A stretch of DNA of 5,415 nucleotides from contig UQJE01000116.1 of NCBI GenBank assembly GCA_900541345.1, forward strand, positions 1 to 5,415. The letters run 5' to 3'. The DNA is from an uncultured Blautia sp. Lineage in GTDB: Bacteria; Bacillota; Clostridia; Lachnospirales; Lachnospiraceae. Under the pieces are notes generated by a model. The model was given only the letters and a program-made list of their open reading frames with translations, ran no database searches and was not told the origin of the DNA. The position numbers and the translations under genes were made by a program. Shown piece by piece: positions 1-5,094 of this stretch (positions are counted from its first letter, which is position 1; every line of letters begins with the position of its first letter).

Positions 1-108
1 GATGAAATTTTTACAGGTAAAGTTTCTCCGTCCATCGCCATTGAATGCAGCACAGAAGAAGAGGTACTGCGCTCCTGGACATGGCTAAAGGACAGAGGGT
101 TTAAATAA
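1..108 (+). CDS. C-terminal end of an unidentified protein (partial)
   Basis: Frame 1 is open from the window edge to a TAA at 106-108 and encodes 35 residues, ending in WLKDRGFK. The segment reads as a strand (SIAIEC) followed by an acidic-to-basic amphipathic helix (STEEEVLRSWTWLKD). Such a strand-helix end occurs in several small alpha/beta folds, including VOC/glyoxalase-like proteins, but the piece is too short to assign a family. Only 16 bases separate its stop from the next start, and the next gene's ribosome binding site begins right after the stop. The two genes are therefore probably co-transcribed. The reading frame is credible because of its codon use and tight spacing; the function is unknown. 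Confidence 0.6.
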   Translation, partial: DEIFTGKVSPSIAIECSTEEEVLRSWTWLKDRGFK

Positions 109-110
109 GA

Positions 111-116
111 GGAGGA
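111..116 (+). promoter_or_regulatory. Ribosome binding site of the EFR1-type gene
   Basis: GGAGGA lies 8 bases before the ATG at 125, directly after the stop of the upstream gene. It fixes the start at 125 and supports coupled expression with the preceding gene. Confidence 0.85.
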
Positions 117-124
117 ATTAAAAA

Positions 125-877
125 ATGAGTACATATTCTGTTTATTTCAGCCCTACCGGGGGTACAAAAAAAGTAACAAATTTTCTTGCAGAAGAAATGG
201 GAGAGTTTGAGGAAATTGATTTATGCCGCCCTGTATCAGAAAAGAGGAGTTTTTCAAAGGAAGACGTATGTTTTGTAGGCGTTCCTTCTTACGGCGGAAG
301 AGTGCCGGAAATTGCTGTTGAACGGATGGTAAATTTTGATGGGAACGGGGCGAAAGCAATTCCTGTAATCGTGTATGGAAACAGAGCATATGAAGATACA
401 TTGATAGAGCTGTTTGATGTTTTAAAGGAAAAAGGATTTTTCTGTACAGCAGCCGTATCTGCTGTTGCAGAACATTCTATTATGCGTCAGTTTGCTTCCG
501 GAAGACCGGACGAAGAAGATTTGCAGGAGCTTTCTGATTTTCGAAAGAAAATTGCAGAGAAACTGGAAAATCCTTCAGAAGAGGAGATTTCTGTTCCGGG
601 AAACCGTCCTTATAAAGAATTAAAGGTTGTTCCAATGGTACCGGAAACAACAGGAATTTGTAATGACTGTGGTCTTTGCGTGAAATCCTGTCCCGTATGT
701 GCGATATCTTCCGGAAGACCGGGGGAGACAGATGTGGAATCCTGTATTTCCTGTATGCGCTGTATTCAAATCTGTCCAAATCATGCGAGAAGCTTGAATC
801 CGGAAATACTTTTGGCTCTTTCAGAAAAAATGGCGCCTCTTTTTAAAGAGAGAAAGAAAAACGAGATATTTCTCTAA
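125..877 (+). CDS. EFR1-type flavodoxin-like/2x[4Fe-4S] ferredoxin fusion protein
   Basis: This is a 250-residue soluble protein with no signal peptide or membrane segment. The N-terminal part (about 1-150) is flavodoxin-like: a first strand leads into the phosphate-loop motif SPTGGT (residues 9-14), followed by PSYGGRVP (54-61) and VYGNRAYED (83-91), as in flavodoxin-type FMN-binding folds. The C-terminal part has two [4Fe-4S] motifs of the CxxCxxCxxxCP type: C179, C182, C185, C189 and C207, C210, C213, C217. The layout matches the family NCBI calls EFR1 family ferrodoxin, common in anaerobic Firmicutes. The likely role is cytoplasmic electron transfer between an FMN-like site and the clusters; the physiological partner is not known. 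FMN binding is inferred from the loop. The gene converges on the DUF362 gene and shares its terminator. The start is set by GGAGGA at 111. Confidence 0.9.
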   Translation: MSTYSVYFSPTGGTKKVTNFLAEEMGEFEEIDLCRPVSEKRSFSKEDVCFVGVPSYGGRVPEIAVERMVNFDGNGAKAIPVIVYGNRAYEDTLIELFDVLKEKGFFCTAAVSAVAEHSIMRQFASGRPDEEDLQELSDFRKKIAEKLENPSEEEISVPGNRPYKELKVVPMVPETTGICNDCGLCVKSCPVCAISSGRPGETDVESCISCMRCIQICPNHARSLNPEILLALSEKMAPLFKERKKNEIFL

Positions 878-894
878 ATAGTATTTTAATAAAA

Positions 895-934
895 CAAAAT
901 GCTGCAGACCCATTTAAAAGTCTGCAGCATTTTG
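895..934. terminator. Bidirectional intrinsic terminator between convergent genes
   Basis: This is a perfect 15-base-pair stem (895-909 with 920-934) around a 10-base loop. The core is GCTGCAGAC/GTCTGCAGC, flanked by AAAA on the left and TTTT on the right. Read in either direction, the GC-rich stem runs into four U residues. It lies 17 bases after the stop at 877 and 22 bases beyond the stop (957) of the leftward gene, so it should end both transcripts. Confidence 0.9.
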
Positions 935-956
935 CCATATATGTATGAAGAAGGAA

Positions 957-2066
957 TTATTTTACTTCGATAAGTTCATATTCACTTGTTCCAAGTCCCA
1001 GTTTTTCAGCGTGTTCAATACAGCTCTTCCAGTTGGTGGCCGGAGAAACGGCGCCGAAATGGTCATGGCCTTCGTGGTCAGCTTCACCGAGAAGTGAATT
1101 TTTAATAACTGGCTGTGCATTTACAGCATCTGCACATGCAGTGTCAAGAGCTACCGGGTCAAATGAGGCAAAGAAACCGACATCCGGAACAATGGCAGCG
1201 TCATTTTCTGCATGGCAGTCGCAGTATGGAGAAACGTCAATTACAAGACTGATATGGAAATTAGGGCGTCCATCAATGACTGCTTTTGTATATTCTGCGA
1301 TTTTGCAGTTTAAGATGTCGTTGGATTCATCGGAAGCAGCGAGAACAGCATCTTTTGGACAGACACCAATACATCTTCCGCAGCCGACACATTTATCATG
1401 GTCGATGACACCTTTTCCATTTTCAAAAGAAGGTGCGTCATGGGCACAGATTTTTGCGCATCGTTTACAGCCTATGCACAAATCCTGATCAATATGCGGC
1501 TTTCCTGCGCTGTGCATTTCCATTTTTCCTGCGCGTGAGCCGCATCCCATACCAATGTTTTTTAAAGCTCCGCCAAATCCGGTTGCCTCATGCCCCTTAA
1601 AGTGAGAAAGAGAGATAAAAATGTCGGCATCCATAATGGCTCTTCCGATTTTTGCTTCTTTTACATATTCGCCGCCTTCTACAGGAACGTATTCTTCATC
1701 AGTTCCTTTTAAGCCGTCTGCAATTATAACGTGGCAGCCTGTTGTCAAAGGAGAAAAACCGTTTGTGTATGCAGCATCCAGATGATCCAGAGCATTTTTT
1801 CTGCCGCCTACATAAAGGGTGTTGCAGTCGGTAAGGAATGGTTTTCCGCCAAGCTCTTTTACAATGTCTGCTACTGCTTTTGCGTAATTGGGGCGGAGAA
1901 ATGCAAGATTTCCAGGTTCTCCGAAGTGGATTTTAATGGCAGCATATTTTCCTTCAAAATCAATGTTGTCAATACCGGCAGCTTTAATGAGACGTTTCAG
2001 TTTATCGAGAAGTCCATTGTTAAAACCGGTACGCAGATTTGTGTAATAAACTTTAGATTTTTCCAT
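957..2066 (-). CDS. DUF362 domain protein with two [4Fe-4S] clusters
   Basis: This is a 369-residue cytoplasmic protein. The N-terminal half carries DUF362 hallmarks: KIHFGEPGN (45-53), a TDCNTLYVGGR segment (79-89), and the signature SHFKGHEATGFGGALKNIGMGCGS (154-177). A ferredoxin insert follows, with cluster motifs C197, C200, C203, C207 and C226, C229, C232, C236. The first motif ends in Cys-Ala rather than the usual Cys-Pro. After the insert the DUF362 fold resumes with a CDCH motif (282-285), DPVALD (303-308), and a His-rich stretch with H331, H334 and H336. The family has no settled reaction, and a redox or metal-linked role is inferred from the clusters. The start is fixed by AGGAGGT (complement of 2074-2080), 7 bases upstream. 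The gene is transcribed alone from its own promoter and ends at the shared terminator. Confidence 0.93.
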   Translation of the reverse strand: MEKSKVYYTNLRTGFNNGLLDKLKRLIKAAGIDNIDFEGKYAAIKIHFGEPGNLAFLRPNYAKAVADIVKELGGKPFLTDCNTLYVGGRKNALDHLDAAYTNGFSPLTTGCHVIIADGLKGTDEEYVPVEGGEYVKEAKIGRAIMDADIFISLSHFKGHEATGFGGALKNIGMGCGSRAGKMEMHSAGKPHIDQDLCIGCKRCAKICAHDAPSFENGKGVIDHDKCVGCGRCIGVCPKDAVLAASDESNDILNCKIAEYTKAVIDGRPNFHISLVIDVSPYCDCHAENDAAIVPDVGFFASFDPVALDTACADAVNAQPVIKNSLLGEADHEGHDHFGAVSPATNWKSCIEHAEKLGLGTSEYELIEVK

Positions 2067-2073
2067 AAGTCAG

Positions 2074-2080
2074 ACCTCCT
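2074..2080 (-). promoter_or_regulatory. Ribosome binding site of the DUF362 gene
   Basis: On the minus strand this reads AGGAGGT, a full Shine-Dalgarno match, 7 bases before the ATG at 2066. It strongly supports that start. Confidence 0.9.
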
Positions 2081-2095
2081 AAGTATCATGCTTTA

Positions 2096-2124
2096 ATCAT
2101 ACTCTATTTTGATGGAATTAGCAA
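2096..2124 (-). promoter_or_regulatory. Sigma-A type promoter for the DUF362 gene
   Basis: On the minus strand the -35 box is TTGCTA (2119-2124) and the -10 box is TATGAT (2096-2101, 5 of 6 to consensus), with an exact 17-base spacer. Transcription would begin near 2089, giving a leader of about 20 bases that contains the AGGAGGT site. The promoter overlaps the divergent larE promoter. Confidence 0.7.
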
Positions 2125-2141
2125 GAAACATATGGTAAAAT
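2109..2141 (+). promoter_or_regulatory. Probable extended -10 promoter for larE
   Basis: TGG followed by TAAAAT (2136-2141, 5 of 6 to TATAAT) forms an extended -10 element (TGnTATAAT-like) at 2133-2141. The -35 is weak: TTGATG at 2109-2114 is 21 bases from TAAAAT, though only 16 from an overlapping TATGGT (2131-2136). Transcription would start near 2148 and give a leader of about 40 bases. The direction fits larE; the exact boxes are uncertain. Confidence 0.45.
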
Positions 2142-2169
2142 AGTGTGGTTCACAGCAATGGAAAATCAC

Positions 2170-2178
2170 AGGAAAGGA
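2170..2178 (+). promoter_or_regulatory. Ribosome binding site deciding the larE start
   Basis: AGGAAAGGA lies 9 bases before the ATG at 2188. It is the only purine-rich site near any in-frame start here, so it selects ATG 2188 over the upstream in-frame ATG 2158 and GTG 2143. Confidence 0.75.
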
Positions 2179-2187
2179 CTGTGCAGA

Positions 2188-2985
2188 ATGAATAAAAAAG
2201 AGATGCTAAAAGAAAAAATAAGAGCGCTTGCAGAAGAGGATATGTGTGTGGCATTTTCGGGTGGAGTGGATTCCGGTCTTCTTCTTAAAATGGCGTGTGA
2301 AGCCTGCTCCTATACAGGAAAAAAAGTGTACGCTCTTACAATGGATACGGTTCTTCACCCGCGGGCAGATATCGATACAGCAGGGGCAGTGGCGAAGGAG
2401 ATGGGAGCGGAGCATACTGTGCTTCGCATAAACGAGCTGACGGATGCCGGAATAAAAAATAATCCAAGAGAAAGATGCTATCTTTGCAAGAAGGCTTTGT
2501 ATACAAAAATGAGAGAGTTTGCGTGCAAAAGAAGTATTTCTGTTTTAATAGACGGAACAAACGAAGATGATCTTCATGTATATCGCCCAGGTTTGAAAGC
2601 CGTGCGGGAGCTGGGAGTGTATACGCCTCTTGCGGACTGCGGACTGACGAAAAAAGAAGTGCGGAAACTTGCAGGAGAATATGGGATTTCCGTGGCAGAG
2701 CGCCCGTCGTCCCCCTGTCTTGCCACGCGCCTTCCTTACGGGACGGAAATTAATCTTGCTCTTCTGGAGAAAATTGACAGAGGAGAAGAAAAACTTAGAA
2801 ATCTTGGCTTTGGTGATGTGAGGATTCGTGTTCATGGAACAATCCTCCGCCTGGAAATCAATCCGGAGGATTTCCCCCGTATATTAGAAAAAAGAGAGGA
2901 GATTCTTCTTAATTTAGAGGAGATAGGGTGTCCGTATATTACGCTGGATATGGAAGGATTTCGAAGTGGGAGTATGGATATATAA
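2188..2985 (+). CDS. larE: ATP-dependent sulfur transferase LarE
   Basis: LarE is a 265-residue cytoplasmic PP-loop enzyme. In the known pathway it adenylates a carboxylate of the pyridinium nucleotide made by LarB and inserts sulfur, before LarC adds nickel to give the nickel-pincer cofactor of lactate racemase and related enzymes. The PP-loop SGGVDS is at 24-29 in the first beta-alpha unit. DGTNEDD (122-128) and the ERPSSPCLATRLPYG segment (171-185) are typical of the family. C177 matches the sulfur-donor cysteine position of Lactobacillus LarE. A CxxC (C97, C100) is also present, suggesting a [4Fe-4S]-bound LarE of the Thermotoga maritima kind rather than a self-sacrificing one. The gene stands alone; no larA, larB or larC is visible. 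The start is chosen from AGGAAAGGA at 2170-2178. No clear terminator follows. Confidence 0.9.
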   Translation: MNKKEMLKEKIRALAEEDMCVAFSGGVDSGLLLKMACEACSYTGKKVYALTMDTVLHPRADIDTAGAVAKEMGAEHTVLRINELTDAGIKNNPRERCYLCKKALYTKMREFACKRSISVLIDGTNEDDLHVYRPGLKAVRELGVYTPLADCGLTKKEVRKLAGEYGISVAERPSSPCLATRLPYGTEINLALLEKIDRGEEKLRNLGFGDVRIRVHGTILRLEINPEDFPRILEKREEILLNLEEIGCPYITLDMEGFRSGSMDI

Positions 2986-3023
2986 AAACGATACAAGAAA
3001 AAATAATTGTCAAGAAAAAATAC

Positions 3024-3052
3024 TTGACACCATGTCAGAAATACGATATGAT
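3024..3052 (+). promoter_or_regulatory. Strong sigma-A promoter of the ylxM-ffh operon
   Basis: The -35 box TTGACA (3024-3029) matches all 6 consensus bases and the -10 box TATGAT (3047-3052) matches 5 of 6, with a 17-base spacer. It is the best promoter in the window. Transcription is expected to begin near 3059, only about 11 bases before the ylxM start. It probably drives ylxM, ffh and possibly the downstream rpsP-khpA-rimM genes. Confidence 0.85.
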
Positions 3053-3055
3053 ACC

Positions 3056-3063
3056 AAAGGTGA
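3056..3063 (+). promoter_or_regulatory. Ribosome binding site of ylxM
   Basis: AAAGGTGA lies 6 bases before the ATG at 3070. It sits almost on top of the predicted transcription start, so the messenger may begin within or just before it. Confidence 0.7.
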
Positions 3064-3069
3064 TTACAA

Positions 3070-3393
3070 ATGGAAAAGTTTGTAGAGCAAACATTATTGT
3101 ACGATTTTTATGGAGAGCTTCTTACCAAGCGGCAGCAGGAGATTTATGAAAATGTTGTCCTTGAGGATTATTCTCTCAGTGAGGTTGCAGAAGATCTGGG
3201 AATCAGCCGCCAGGGTGTCCACGATATGATTAAGAGATGCAATCGTACGCTGGAAGGCTATGAGGCGAAGCTTCACCTGGTAGACAAGTTTCTGCAGATA
3301 CGGGGACAGGTACAGAAAATTCACCAGCTTGCAGAACAGTATAAAGCCGAAGACATAGCGGCGATTTCCAATGTGATATTAGAGGAGTTATAG
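3070..3393 (+). CDS. ylxM: YlxM family helix-turn-helix protein (UPF0122)
   Basis: This is a 107-residue, all-helical protein. It contains a sigma-70 region 4-like helix-turn-helix: LTKRQQEIYENVVLEDYSLSEV at about 18-39, then AEDLGISRQGVHDMIKRCNRTLEGYE to 65, with recognition helix around SRQGVHDMIKR (46-56). A helical tail to 107 follows. Length and sequence fit the YlxM/UPF0122 family, which in Firmicutes and streptococci sits directly upstream of ffh and has been linked to signal recognition particle function. Streptococcal YlxM has been reported to affect the particle's activity. Whether it binds DNA, RNA or protein here is not shown by sequence. It is the first gene after the strong promoter. 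Its stop is 3 bases from the ffh start, and its last codons carry the ffh ribosome binding site, which implies translational coupling. Confidence 0.95.
   Translation: MEKFVEQTLLYDFYGELLTKRQQEIYENVVLEDYSLSEVAEDLGISRQGVHDMIKRCNRTLEGYEAKLHLVDKFLQIRGQVQKIHQLAEQYKAEDIAAISNVILEEL
3381..3387 (+). promoter_or_regulatory. Ribosome binding site of ffh inside the ylxM end
   Basis: AGAGGAG lies within the last codons of ylxM, 9 bases before the ffh ATG at 3397. Ribosomes finishing ylxM would pass over it, which favours coupled translation. Confidence 0.8.
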
Positions 3394-3396
3394 CAG

Positions 3397-4743
3397 ATGG
3401 CATTTGAGAGCTTGACAGAGAAACTACAGAATGTATTTAAGAAACTTCGGAGCAAGGGGCGTCTTACAGAGGAAGATGTAAAAATTGCACTGAAGGAAGT
3501 AAAGATGGCTCTTCTGGAAGCGGATGTAAACTTTAAAGTTGTAAAACAGTTTACGAAAGCAGTTCAGGAACGGGCAGTGGGACAGGACGTAATGAACGGA
3601 CTGAACCCGGGACAGATGGTAATTAAAATTGTAAACGACGAGCTTGTGAATCTTATGGGAAGTGAAACAACAGAACTTCCGATCAAGCCTGGCAATGAAA
3701 TTACCGTTTTGATGATGGCTGGTCTTCAGGGTGCAGGTAAGACAACAACAGTTGCCAAGCTTGCAGGTAAGTTAAAATCCAAGGGAAAGAAACCTCTTCT
3801 TGTAGCCTGTGACGTATATCGTCCGGCTGCGATTACACAGCTTCAGGTAAATGGTGAAAAGCAGGGTGTGGAAGTCTTTTCTATGGGAGACAAACAGAAG
3901 CCTGTAGATATTGCAAAAGCAGCCATTGAACATGCAAAATCCAATCAGCAGAATGTTGTTCTGATCGATACGGCAGGACGTCTTCACATTGATGAGAACA
4001 TGATGCAGGAGCTTGCGGATATTAAAGCAAATGTCCAGGTAGATGCTACAATTCTTGTAGTAGACGCTATGACCGGACAGGACGCAGTAAATGTGGCAAA
4101 GACATTTACGGAGAAAGTTGGTATCGATGGTGTAATCCTCACAAAGATGGACGGTGATACACGAGGCGGAGCAGCGCTTTCTATTAAGGCTGTGACAGGC
4201 AAACCTCTTCTTTATGTAGGAATGGGTGAAAAACTTTCCGATTTGGAACAGTTTTATCCAGAGCGTATGGCATCCAGAATCTTGGGGATGGGCGATGTGA
4301 TGAGTCTGATCGAGAAAGTGGAGGCATCGGTCGACCAGGAGCAGGCACAGGAAATGCAGAAGAAGTTAAAGAAAATGGACTTTGACTTCAATGATTATCT
4401 TACCAGTATGGAACAGATGAACAAGATGGGAGGCTTTGGAAGTATTTTAAGTATGCTTCCGGGTGTAGGCAGCAAGGTAAAAGAACTGGAAGGGATGATT
4501 GATGAAAAGGCAATGGATAGAACGAAATCCATTATTCTTTCCATGACAGCCCAGGAGAGAAGCAATCCTTCTATCCTTAATATTTCCAGAAAGAACCGCA
4601 TTGCAAAAGGTGCAGGTGTAGATGTGTCAGAAGTAAACCGTCTTGTAAAGCAGTTTGAACAGAGTAAGAAAATGATGAAACAGATGCCCGGTTTAATGGG
4701 TGGTAAAGTTGGCAAAAGAGGCGGCTTTAAGCTTCCTTTTTAA
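3397..4743 (+). CDS. ffh: Signal recognition particle protein Ffh
   Basis: Ffh is the SRP54-type GTPase that binds signal sequences and 4.5S/scRNA and delivers ribosomes to FtsY at the membrane. This copy has 448 residues, close to the usual bacterial length. The N domain is about 1-90. The G domain (about 100-295) shows P-loop GLQGAGKTTT (109-118), DVYRPAA (139-145), DTAGR (191-195), TKMDG (249-253), the SRP insertion region between these motifs, and DLEQFYPE (282-289). The M domain (about 300-448) is methionine-rich, with LSMLPG (351-356) in the flexible finger-loop area and the RNA-binding helices around SILNISRKNRIAKGAGVDVSEVNRL (392-416). The RNA-binding motif has GAG where GSG is usual. 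The C-terminus is MPGLMGG plus a short basic tail. It follows ylxM by 3 bases. No RNA partner gene is in the window. Confidence 0.98.
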   Translation: MAFESLTEKLQNVFKKLRSKGRLTEEDVKIALKEVKMALLEADVNFKVVKQFTKAVQERAVGQDVMNGLNPGQMVIKIVNDELVNLMGSETTELPIKPGNEITVLMMAGLQGAGKTTTVAKLAGKLKSKGKKPLLVACDVYRPAAITQLQVNGEKQGVEVFSMGDKQKPVDIAKAAIEHAKSNQQNVVLIDTAGRLHIDENMMQELADIKANVQVDATILVVDAMTGQDAVNVAKTFTEKVGIDGVILTKMDGDTRGGAALSIKAVTGKPLLYVGMGEKLSDLEQFYPERMASRILGMGDVMSLIEKVEASVDQEQAQEMQKKLKKMDFDFNDYLTSMEQMNKMGGFGSILSMLPGVGSKVKELEGMIDEKAMDRTKSIILSMTAQERSNPSILNISRKNRIAKGAGVDVSEVNRLVKQFEQSKKMMKQMPGLMGGKVGKRGGFKLPF

Positions 4744-4775
4744 GATAAATTCAAAACAAAGAAAAGATAATTAAT

Positions 4776-4781
4776 GGAGGA
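4776..4781 (+). promoter_or_regulatory. Ribosome binding site of rpsP
   Basis: GGAGGA lies 8 bases before the ATG at 4790, in the 46-base A-rich gap after ffh. That gap shows no clear hairpin terminator, so readthrough from ffh into rpsP is expected. Confidence 0.85.
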
Positions 4782-4789
4782 AAACAAAA

Positions 4790-5035
4790 ATGGCAGTAAA
4801 AATCAGATTAAGAAGAATGGGACAGAAGAAAGCACCTTTTTATAGAATCGTGGTTGCAGATTCTCGTTGCAAACGTGATGGAAGATGTATCGCAGAAATC
4901 GGAACATACGATCCAAACTGTGATCCAAGCGTATACAAAGTAGACGAAGAAGCTGCAAAAAAATGGCTTGCAGCAGGCGCTCAGCCGACAGAGGTAGTTG
5001 CAAAGATCTTCAAAATTGCCGGAATTGAAAAATAA
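4790..5035 (+). CDS. rpsP: 30S ribosomal protein S16
   Basis: S16 is a primary-to-secondary assembly protein of the small ribosomal subunit that binds 16S rRNA. The 81-residue product has the full family signature: MAVKIRLRRMGQKKAPFYRIVVADSR at the start, GRCIAEIGTYDP (31-42), and a C-terminal helix with EEAAKKWLAAGAQPTEVV. Its length is typical of the short Firmicute form. Three cysteines are present (C27, C33, C44), at positions that are more often Ser or Pro, Phe, and variable in other bacteria. The gene lies between ffh and khpA in the conserved order that leads to rimM, whose product helps mature 30S subunits. Regulation is presumably shared with ffh, with possible fine control by hairpins after the stop. 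Confidence 0.98.
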   Translation: MAVKIRLRRMGQKKAPFYRIVVADSRCKRDGRCIAEIGTYDPNCDPSVYKVDEEAAKKWLAAGAQPTEVVAKIFKIAGIEK

Positions 5036-5036
5036 G

Positions 5037-5056
5037 AAGTACCGGAAAAGGTATTT
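5037..5056 (+). other. Small hairpin directly after rpsP
   Basis: AAGTACC (5037-5043) pairs with GGTATTT (5050-5056) through one G-U pair, around the loop GGAAAA. It starts 2 bases after the rpsP stop. The stem is AT-rich and has no U-tract, so it is not a terminator; its role, if any, is unknown. Confidence 0.35.
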
Positions 5057-5060
5057 CTGT

Positions 5061-5081
5061 GACACTCCCTAATGGGAGGTC
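5061..5081 (+). promoter_or_regulatory. Hairpin with decoy Shine-Dalgarno before khpA
   Basis: GAC-A-CTCCC (5061-5069) pairs with GGGAG-GTC (5074-5081) around the loop TAAT, with one bulged A at 5064. The right arm, GGGAGGT, is an exact copy of the true Shine-Dalgarno at 5083-5089. CTCCCT (5065-5070) can instead pair with AGGGAG at 5082-5087, which would hide the true site. The structure is visible in the sequence; a regulatory effect is inference. Confidence 0.45.
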
Positions 5082-5082
5082 A

Positions 5083-5090
5083 GGGAGGTG
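5083..5090 (+). promoter_or_regulatory. Ribosome binding site of khpA
   Basis: GGGAGGTG ends 4 bases before the ATG at 5095, with the GGAGG core 6 bases from it. It supports ATG 5095 over the in-frame GTG at 5059, which has no purine-rich site at a proper distance. Confidence 0.85.
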
Positions 5091-5094
5091 TGTA

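Noticed and set aside
1033..1488. 151-residue open frame on the + strand opposite the DUF362 gene
   Set aside because: It is antisense to a clearly coding gene, has no domain and no good ribosome binding site, and is a shadow frame.
1731..2096. 121-residue open frame on the + strand opposite the DUF362 N-terminus
   Set aside because: It is a shadow of the minus-strand gene and runs through that gene's ribosome binding site into its promoter region.
2143..2187. Longer larE start at GTG 2143 or ATG 2158 (15 or 10 extra residues)
   Set aside because: Neither has a ribosome binding site, GTG 2143 lies at or before the likely transcription start, and ATG 2188 has AGGAAAGGA at a good distance.
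3008..3029. The inverted repeat as a terminator for larE
   Set aside because: The stem is only 7 bp and AT-rich with no U-tract, and its right arm is the -35 box; an operator or chance symmetry is more likely.
2928..3149. 73-residue frame bridging larE and ylxM
   Set aside because: It overlaps both real genes in another frame, crosses the strong promoter, and resembles no known family.
4395..4715. 106-residue minus-strand frame inside ffh
   Set aside because: It is a shadow of the Ffh M-domain coding sequence.
5059..5094. Longer khpA start at GTG 5059
   Set aside because: The 12 extra residues are encoded by the hairpin and Shine-Dalgarno region, and KhpA proteins usually begin at MKELVE-like sequence with the ATG at 5095.
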